Shown: piece by piece, positions 58,073-64,000 of the stretch
Numbering within the stretch: position 1 is the first letter of the stretch
Layout of the letters: each line of letters opens with the position of its first letter
Source: Bacteroidota bacterium
Lineage (GTDB): Bacteria > Bacteroidota > Bacteroidia > Chitinophagales > Chitinophagaceae
Reading direction: 5' to 3'
Assembly: GCA_018267965.1 (NCBI GenBank)
Contig: JAFDXK010000001.1
Span: 1,116,001 to 1,180,000 of the forward strand
DNA length: 64,000 nt
Program-made: the position numbers and the translations under genes
Notes under the pieces: model-generated
Database searches by the model: none
The model's input: only the letters and a program-made list of their open reading frames with translations
Told to the model about the DNA's origin: nothing

Positions 58073-59481
58073 TATTTGATATAACCCAATATCTTAAGCA
58101 TACTTTGCGCTGTTTGTTCTTTGGCATACAACCAGTCTACCAGTTTGCCGTTCTCAGATTCTACTACCACATGCTTTGGCGATGGTATCATGCAGTGTTT
58201 GATACCGCCGTAGCCCGCAAGTTGGTCTTGATAAGCACCTGTATGAAAGAACCCTATATACAATGGCTCTGCCCCTTTACCCTTATCTATCTTGGGCAGA
58301 AACACCGCATTGATATGTTCTTCTGACGTATAAAAATCATGACTATCGCAAGTAAGCCCACCCAGGTGTACTTCCTGGTATTCGTTATCCCATTTATTAA
58401 TAGGCAGCATGAGGAATTTCTCACCAATACCCCATGTATCAGGTAATGTTGTAATGAACGAGCTATCTATCATATACCATATCTCACGGTCATTCTGCAT
58501 CTTATCATCCAACACACTGTATATTACAGCACCACTCTCTCCTACTGTGAATGAACCAAACTCGGTATATATATCAGGCACATCTACTTTATTCTTCTTA
58601 CAAACTTTCTTGATGTTCTGAATAATTTCATTCACCATGTAGTTGTAATCGTAATCGAAACCCAAGGAGTGTTTTATCGGGAAACCACCACCAATGTTCA
58701 GGCCTTCCAGTTCGGGGCATATCTTCTTAAGCTGGCAATACAGGTTCACTACCTTGTTCAGCTCGCTCCAGTAATACACATCATCCTTTATGCCTTTATT
58801 CATAAAGAAGTGCAGCATCTTCAGCTGAAACTTCTCATTGCCTTTTATTTTGTCTACATAAAACTCAAGCACATCGCGGCTGCGGATACCTAAGCGCGAT
58901 GTGTAGAAATCAAACGTAGGTTCTTCTTCACTGGCAATACGTATACCTATATTCACAGGGTCTTTAGTACGAATGAGGCGCTTATAATCCTCAAACTCAT
59001 TCTTGTTATCCAGTATCGGTATTACGTTCTTAAAGCCGTCATTGATGAGGCGTGCAATGTTGCGGGTATAGGCTTTGGTCTTAAAACCATTGCATATAAT
59101 AAAGGTGTCTTTAGTGATTTTACGCTTCTTGTATAGCTGCTTAATGATTTCAATATCATAAGCAAACGAGGTTTCGAGATGCACATTGTGCTTAACCGTT
59201 TCCTCAACTATAAAAGAGAAATGCGAACTCTTGGTACAATAGCAGTAAAAATACTTACCATCGTAACGGTGCTTTTTAATGGCATCGTTAAACATCTTTT
59301 TGGCTTTGCGTATCTGCTGACCTATTTTGGGCAAATAGGTAAGTTTGAAGGGCGTACCATATTTGTCAATAAGCCTTTTGATATCTACGCCGTTAAATTG
59401 CAGCGAATTGTCTTGTACTTCAAAACCCTCCTGGGGAAAGTCGAAAGTCTGCTTTACAAGGTCAGTGTAAGTATTATTCAT
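58072..59481 (-). CDS. speA: Arginine decarboxylase (PLP fold III, Bacteroidota-type SpeA)
   Basis: A 469-residue protein of the alanine racemase fold. The PLP lysine is Lys84 in YCYCTKSSH, with the glycine loop GGGFPIKHSLGFDYDYNYM, YTEFGSFTVGESGAVIYSVL and the C-terminal CDSHDFYTSEEH, with PLP and substrate residues. It is shorter than E. coli SpeA (about 650) and fits the shorter biosynthetic arginine decarboxylase common in this phylum, giving agmatine for polyamine synthesis. It is transcribed alone. Confidence 0.88.
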   Translation of the reverse strand: MNNTYTDLVKQTFDFPQEGFEVQDNSLQFNGVDIKRLIDKYGTPFKLTYLPKIGQQIRKAKKMFNDAIKKHRYDGKYFYCYCTKSSHFSFIVEETVKHNVHLETSFAYDIEIIKQLYKKRKITKDTFIICNGFKTKAYTRNIARLINDGFKNVIPILDNKNEFEDYKRLIRTKDPVNIGIRIASEEEPTFDFYTSRLGIRSRDVLEFYVDKIKGNEKFQLKMLHFFMNKGIKDDVYYWSELNKVVNLYCQLKKICPELEGLNIGGGFPIKHSLGFDYDYNYMVNEIIQNIKKVCKKNKVDVPDIYTEFGSFTVGESGAVIYSVLDDKMQNDREIWYMIDSSFITTLPDTWGIGEKFLMLPINKWDNEYQEVHLGGLTCDSHDFYTSEEHINAVFLPKIDKGKGAEPLYIGFFHTGAYQDQLAGYGGIKHCMIPSPKHVVVESENGKLVDWLYAKEQTAQSMLKILGYIK

Positions 59482-59591
59482 CTATCTTACTGAAAAGCGG
59501 ATGGGTAAACGTTTTTAAGTCCTTTGAAATCCGTAGCAAATAAAAACAATTATTCGCATACATGGCCATAAAATTTTGATAGGTTTTAAAC

Positions 59592-59599
59592 TATGTTTG
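59592..59599 (+). promoter_or_regulatory. -7 element of the EamA gene
   Basis: TATGTTTG is a full TAnnTTTG match, 17 bp before the start codon. Confidence 0.55.
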
Positions 59600-59615
59600 C
59601 AGCCAGTAAGTTTAC

Positions 59616-60524
59616 ATGAAAAAAGCTCTCATACAAATGCACCTTGCGGTGCTGCTCTGGGGTTTCACCGGGGTATTGGGCAAAGCTATCACATTGAGCG
59701 CACCGGTATTGGTATGGTATCGTATGCTGTTTACTGCCATCTTTATGGCCGCAATACTCTACTACAGGCGTATGTGGGTGCCAATAGCCAAAAAAGACAT
59801 GCGCCAGCTGGCACTGGTGGGCCTGCTTATGGCCCTGCATTGGGTAGGTTTCTACGGCAGCATCAAATTTGCCAACGCTTCTATTGCATTGGTGTGCCTT
59901 TCTACTGCAAGTATATTCACCTCCCTGCTCGATCCTTTTGTAAATAAAGGCAAGCACGACCCTGTAGAACTGCTGATAGGTGCCATAGCGCTGGCAGGCG
60001 TGTACATGATATATCAGTTTCAGCAGTTTTATGGATTGGGTATCTTATTTGGCATTATTGCCGCCATACTCAGTTCTGTATTTACGGTACTGAACAAACG
60101 TATTGCTCATAAATATCCGGCACGTACCATGGTGTTTTACGAAATGGGAACCGGCTGGCTATTCATCACCTTGCTGATGCCTATACAATTTGTATATGAC
60201 AGCACTACAGTCGTATTGCCTACTGCAATGGATTGGTTGTGGCTGGTGATACTAAGCCTGTGTTGCACAGTATGGTCACAATCGCTGGCGCTGAATGCCC
60301 TGAAAAAGATAAGCAGTTTCACTGCTACCCTAAGTGTAAACCTCGAGCCTGTATACGGCATATTACTGGCATTCATCTTTTTTAAAGAAAATAAAGAACT
60401 GGGTAGTGGTTTTTTCTGGGGTATGCTTTTGATAATAGTTTCTGTAATTTTACAAATGGTACGATTACTGAAGCCGGGACATACTAAAAGCGGGTACATT
60501 GAAGAGAAGAGCGGTATAGATTAG
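59616..60524 (+). CDS. EamA/DMT family transporter
   Basis: A 302-residue protein with ten membrane helices in two EamA repeats (HLAVLLWGFTGVLGKAITL and then YEMGTGWLFITLL onward). The second repeat has LNLEPVYGILLAFIFFKE (VNLEPVYGI), a family hallmark. Such proteins export metabolites, often amino acids or nucleosides, but the substrate is not predictable. The neighbouring gene starts 33 bp downstream. Confidence 0.87.
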   Translation: MKKALIQMHLAVLLWGFTGVLGKAITLSAPVLVWYRMLFTAIFMAAILYYRRMWVPIAKKDMRQLALVGLLMALHWVGFYGSIKFANASIALVCLSTASIFTSLLDPFVNKGKHDPVELLIGAIALAGVYMIYQFQQFYGLGILFGIIAAILSSVFTVLNKRIAHKYPARTMVFYEMGTGWLFITLLMPIQFVYDSTTVVLPTAMDWLWLVILSLCCTVWSQSLALNALKKISSFTATLSVNLEPVYGILLAFIFFKENKELGSGFFWGMLLIIVSVILQMVRLLKPGHTKSGYIEEKSGID

Positions 60525-60557
60525 TGAAGCGGATTATTGTCTTTTAAACACGTTTTT

Positions 60558-60914
60558 ATGAACAAGTATCTCGAGCAATTACTGGATATAGAAGTAATAG
60601 CCAAAAGTGAGCCTGCATCTATGCTGCACGAAAACAATAAAAGATGTAATGGCAGGCTCATACTCTCCGGCAAAAGAATACTCTTTATATGCAATGGCAA
60701 TGAAAACCCCGAAATAGATATTGACCTAGATACCATCAATTCACTTACACACGAATCTCAGTTTGTAGACCACAACATACTTGCTATACACTATCTACAG
60801 TACGAGCTGGCAAGGTTTACGGTAATTGATTATGACTCTTGGGAAACGGCTATAGAGCAACAACGAATGAAGCCCCACGTTAAGCCACAATTCAGTATCT
60901 ATGATTTGAATTAG
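60558..60914 (+). CDS. Small protein with GRAM/PH-like features, unknown
   Basis: About 118 residues from the ATG at 60558 (TTG at 60537 would add seven). GRLILSGKRILFICNG and IDIDLDTINSLTHES resemble the strand pattern of GRAM or bacterial PH domains, which bind lipids or proteins. It has no signal peptide or membrane helix. It follows the EamA gene and overlaps the stop of the convergent TPR gene by 4 bp. Confidence 0.6.
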   Translation: MNKYLEQLLDIEVIAKSEPASMLHENNKRCNGRLILSGKRILFICNGNENPEIDIDLDTINSLTHESQFVDHNILAIHYLQYELARFTVIDYDSWETAIEQQRMKPHVKPQFSIYDLN

Positions 60915-61993
60915 GCTCTTTCTCTAGTAAACTTATTGTTGTCATCCAGCTTAATACGGTTGTTTTTAAACCACTCCAAAAAGCTTTTCCATTCGGCATC
61001 ATGTTTCTCAACCCATATCTTAAACTGTTCAATATTACCACGGCTCATCAACCAGTGGTTATAAGCTTCCAGGTGCCCTGCCTTTTTCATCTTCATCTCA
61101 TAGTCAAATAGAACACATGGGTAATCCTTATCAAGTTTATTTTTATAATACAGGTCAATAAACGCAGAACGCATTTGGCAAATATTCTCATAGTCCAATG
61201 ATCGAAATGGAGCAGCAACAGTAGCTAATGTTGTTTCATAAGCAAACTGTGAAAAGTTAAGACGCAACTTGCCATTAACCATGTTTTTATCAGTTATGTT
61301 ATTGCCCTCTTGGGTAAAAGAAATGGAGAATGAGGTATCATTATTCCATTTTATGTCGTCCTGATATTCATCATATAGTAACTTGCTAACGGTTTCCGTT
61401 CGCTCACTGCCCGCTTCAAGCAGCATAAAAATCTCTCCATACATCATGCCCCATACTTCCTCTTCTGATGACATAAACAGTAATGTTGCAAGATAATAAT
61501 TTGAAGGGAACATGGGGTCTTTATCAATACCCTTTTCATAATAAGACAAAGCCTTTAAATACTGCTTCTTAATAAAATAGACATTACCTTGTTCCAGGTA
61601 CAGTCTGCCGGAATTAGGGAATTTCAACAAACCATCACGATATGCTTTTAATGCATTAACACTATCCCCGGTCATATCATATAAATTGCCTAGCATTTGG
61701 TAACACCTGTCTGAGATATTATTATATGTAACTACCTTTTTCATTATCTCTAGTGCTTTGGGATATTCCTTTTTAGCATTATAAGCATATGCAATTTCAT
61801 ATGGATAATTATATTCAGTAGGGTCTAGCTGCTCAGCCTGTTTCAGCATCACGATTGCTTCATCTATCTTTCCCTCGTCCATTATCTTAACAGCATCCTG
61901 CGCCAATTGCCTTGCCTTTATTTTATCTACTTGCGCAATAGCACTAAAGGTTAAAAACAATAACGTAAAACATAGGATTAGGTTTTTCAACAT
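60911..61993 (-). CDS. Secreted TPR protein
   Basis: About 360 residues. The ATG at 61993 gives a signal peptide (LILCFTLLFLTFSAIAQ); the frame opens further upstream but that extension lacks signal features. TPR repeats follow: ARQLAQDAVKIMDEGKIDEAI, YPYEIAYAYNAKKEYPKALEI, CYQMLGNLYDMTGDSVNAL, LYLEQGNVYFIKKQYLKAL and YYLATLLFMSSEEEVW. The C-terminal third (residues about 240-360) is a different domain rich in aromatic residues. A scaffold role in the periplasm is likely. Confidence 0.8.
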   Translation of the reverse strand: MLKNLILCFTLLFLTFSAIAQVDKIKARQLAQDAVKIMDEGKIDEAIVMLKQAEQLDPTEYNYPYEIAYAYNAKKEYPKALEIMKKVVTYNNISDRCYQMLGNLYDMTGDSVNALKAYRDGLLKFPNSGRLYLEQGNVYFIKKQYLKALSYYEKGIDKDPMFPSNYYLATLLFMSSEEEVWGMMYGEIFMLLEAGSERTETVSKLLYDEYQDDIKWNNDTSFSISFTQEGNNITDKNMVNGKLRLNFSQFAYETTLATVAAPFRSLDYENICQMRSAFIDLYYKNKLDKDYPCVLFDYEMKMKKAGHLEAYNHWLMSRGNIEQFKIWVEKHDAEWKSFLEWFKNNRIKLDDNNKFTRERA

Positions 61994-62088
61994 ACGAACA
62001 GTTTTGATACAGTAGAATTTAGTTTGATAATATACATAGATACAGCTATTTTTCAAAGCAAATCCTTTAATTTCCGTATATTAGGAAT

Positions 62089-62096
62089 TACCTTTG
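62089..62096 (+). promoter_or_regulatory. -7 element of the E1 gene
   Basis: TACCTTTG, a full TAnnTTTG match, 27 bp before the ATG at 62123. Confidence 0.55.
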
Positions 62097-62122
62097 TTCA
62101 TAAGTAACAGCGCTATAGAATT

Positions 62123-64000
62123 ATGTTGCAGGAAGCTACATCAACCCAAACAGAACGTTTATCTTTTGAAGAGTTTAAAATTAGTGTGCTCGAAGACTAT
62201 CATCTTGCCGTTGCCAGCCGCGAGGCCAGCCTTATTGGCCGCCGCGAGGTACTGACAGGCAAGGCCAAATTTGGCATCTTCGGCGATGGTAAAGAACTCG
62301 CTCAGTTGGCTGTAGCACGTTGCATGCAGCCGGGCGATATTCGCTCTGGCTACTATCGCGACCAAACCATCATGTTTGCTACAGGCATGAGTGACATTGA
62401 AAAATTCTTTGCGCAACTGTATGCCAACCCAGATTTACAAAATGAGCCTTCTACTGCAGGACGTATGATGAACGGGCACTACGGTACCCGTTGGCTGGAT
62501 GCTAATGGTGACTGGATAGACCTGACACAAGACGTACACTCATCAAGCGATATATCTCCTACAGCAGGGCAAATGGTGCGTGGCTTAGGATTAGCTTTTG
62601 CTTCTAAATGCTATCGCAATATTCAGGAGCTGCAAACAGGCTTTGAAAAATTTACCCGCAATGGTAATGAAGTGGTATTCTGTACTATCGGCGATGCCTC
62701 TACTTCCGAAGGTTTGTTTTGGGAAAGTGTGAATGCTGCAGGTGTATTGCGTGTGCCACTGGCTATCTTCATTTGGGATGATGGCTATGGCATATCAGTA
62801 CCGCGTAAATATCAAACTACTAAGAACAGCATATCTGAGGCACTTGCCGGCATGCAATGGAATGAGAGTAAAGGCGGGCTGAACATATACACTGCAAAAG
62901 GCTGGGATTACGCCGGCCTGATGAGCACTATACAAAAAGGTATAGCTCGTGTACGCGAAACGCATATTCCGGCAATATTCCACATACAGGAAGTAACACA
63001 ACCTCAGGGCCATTCTACTTCCGGTTCCCACGAGCGTTACAAAAGCAAAGAACGCCTCGAATGGGAAAAAGAATTTGATTGTATTACTAAACTTCGCCAG
63101 TTTGTATTAGACAATAACATTGCTGCCGAAGATGAACTGCAACGCATTGAAGAAGATGCTAAACAGCAAGCACGTGATTCCAAGCAACGTGCATGGGATA
63201 ATTTTATTAACCCGATAAAAGACCAAATACAGCAAGCTTCGCAACTATGTAATCAGGTAGTATACGAAGGCGGGCCTTACGCAGCTACAATTGCTGATAT
63301 GGTTACAAAGATGAATGCTATCCGCGAACCTATCCGCAAAGATGTGATGCAAACATTACGTCGCGTGCTAACCATGTGCACAGGCAATAGCCAACCGGTA
63401 ATAGCACTGCGTAATTTTTATGAGAACTTATTATTGGACAATCGCGATAAATTCTCATCACATTTATACTCCGAATCTCGCCATAGTGCAATGAAGGTAA
63501 CGGAAGTACCTGCTGTGTTTATGCCCGACACTCCGCAACTCAATGGCTACGAAATACTCAACAAATTCTTCGACCATACTTTTGCTACCAACCCGGCAGT
63601 GATTGCATTTGGCGAAGACTTAGGTAAAATAGGTGATGTGAATCAAGGCTTTGCAGGACTGCAAGAGAAATATGGAGAAGAAAGAATCTTCGATGTTGGT
63701 ATCCGTGAAGCATCAATAATAGGACAAGGTATAGGCTTGGCTCAACGTGGTTTACGCCCTATAGCCGAGATACAATATTTAGATTATTTGCTTTATGGTT
63801 TACAACCACTCAGCGATGATGTGGCTACCATGCTATACCGTACTAAAGGCGGTCAGAAATGCCCTCTCATAGTTCGTACACGTGGACACCGTTTAGAAGG
63901 TATTTGGCACAGCGGTTCGCCAATAGGCATGATAATCAACAGCATCAGGGGTATGTATCTCTGCGTGCCTCGTAACATGACGCAGGCTGCAGGTATGTAC
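62123..64000 (+). CDS. Fused E1 alpha/beta 2-oxo-acid dehydrogenase (partial, 3' end outside)
   Basis: Over 625 residues, open to the right edge. The first part is the E1 alpha domain (SREASLIGRREVLTGKAKFGIFG, GYYRDQTIM, then the thiamine diphosphate site GDASTSEGLFWESVNAAG leading to WDDGYGISVP). The second, from about residue 480, is the E1 beta domain (EDLGKIGDVNQGF, FDVGIREASIIGQGIGLAQRG, IAEIQYLDYL, RTRGHRLEGIWHSGSP). Fusion of alpha and beta is typical of Bacteroidota branched-chain or pyruvate-type E1. It decarboxylates a 2-oxo acid and transfers the acyl group to lipoate on E2. The E2 and E3 genes would be outside the window. Confidence 0.92.
   Translation, partial: MLQEATSTQTERLSFEEFKISVLEDYHLAVASREASLIGRREVLTGKAKFGIFGDGKELAQLAVARCMQPGDIRSGYYRDQTIMFATGMSDIEKFFAQLYANPDLQNEPSTAGRMMNGHYGTRWLDANGDWIDLTQDVHSSSDISPTAGQMVRGLGLAFASKCYRNIQELQTGFEKFTRNGNEVVFCTIGDASTSEGLFWESVNAAGVLRVPLAIFIWDDGYGISVPRKYQTTKNSISEALAGMQWNESKGGLNIYTAKGWDYAGLMSTIQKGIARVRETHIPAIFHIQEVTQPQGHSTSGSHERYKSKERLEWEKEFDCITKLRQFVLDNNIAAEDELQRIEEDAKQQARDSKQRAWDNFINPIKDQIQQASQLCNQVVYEGGPYAATIADMVTKMNAIREPIRKDVMQTLRRVLTMCTGNSQPVIALRNFYENLLLDNRDKFSSHLYSESRHSAMKVTEVPAVFMPDTPQLNGYEILNKFFDHTFATNPAVIAFGEDLGKIGDVNQGFAGLQEKYGEERIFDVGIREASIIGQGIGLAQRGLRPIAEIQYLDYLLYGLQPLSDDVATMLYRTKGGQKCPLIVRTRGHRLEGIWHSGSPIGMIINSIRGMYLCVPRNMTQAAGMY

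Overview
The window is chromosomal DNA from a Bacteroidota bacterium, most likely of the Chitinophagaceae/Sphingobacteriales type. The evidence is: type IX secretion (T9SS) C-terminal sorting domains of both type A and type B; Bacteroidota promoters (TTTG-N19..21-TAnnTTTG) in front of both tRNA genes and other genes; an AT-rich genome without strong Shine-Dalgarno sites; the futalosine menaquinone enzyme MqnE; a PafA-type phosphatase; a BtuG/BtuB cobalamin locus; and a fused E1 alpha/beta 2-oxo-acid dehydrogenase. I see no phage, insertion sequence, CRISPR array or integrase.

Layout. 1-1.1 kb: end of an ABC ATPase gene and an NADP-binding oxidoreductase. 1.4-11 kb: three very large T9SS type B surface proteins in one direction, the last two being tandem paralogues. 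11-22 kb: housekeeping genes (C1 peptidase, tRNA-Arg, rlmH, rhomboid, tilS, der, rimO, dprA) and a PNGase F-like T9SS protein. 22-29 kb: ferredoxin, acyl-CoA reductase, dihaem cytochrome c, queuosine-precursor transporter, an ECF sigma factor with a trans-envelope partner, and a cold-shock protein. 29-34.2 kb: a cobalamin-riboswitch operon encoding a DUF4465 surface protein, a BtuG-like propeller lipoprotein and a BtuB-like receptor. 34-37.3 kb: rlmB, a CWC protein, a lipoprotein, YebC and a small secreted protein. 37.4-39.7 kb: two copies of a compact cassette I do not recognise. 40-46 kb: parC, bifunctional nuclease, M43 protease, mqnE. 46-51.3 kb: a minus-strand cluster of MFS, DedA, DAACS, PLP enzyme and era. 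51.4-64 kb: initiator tRNA, two lipoproteins, PafA, an alpha-oxoamine synthase, an SDR, Hsp20, arginine decarboxylase, an EamA exporter, a TPR protein and the start of the E1 gene.

The most unusual element is the twin cassette at 37.4-39.7 kb. Each copy has four GTTAA boxes at identical offsets, a promoter at an identical offset, a 32-residue single-helix membrane peptide (25 of 32 residues identical between copies), a roughly 92-nt conserved and foldable 3' RNA segment, and an intrinsic terminator. The peptide gene is too short for ordinary gene calling. The pattern suggests a regulated small-membrane-peptide/structured-RNA element; its function is unknown to me.

Several gene starts were moved from the longest open frame to a better-supported ATG, as explained in the entries. 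All statements about families come from reading the translated sequences; no database search was run.
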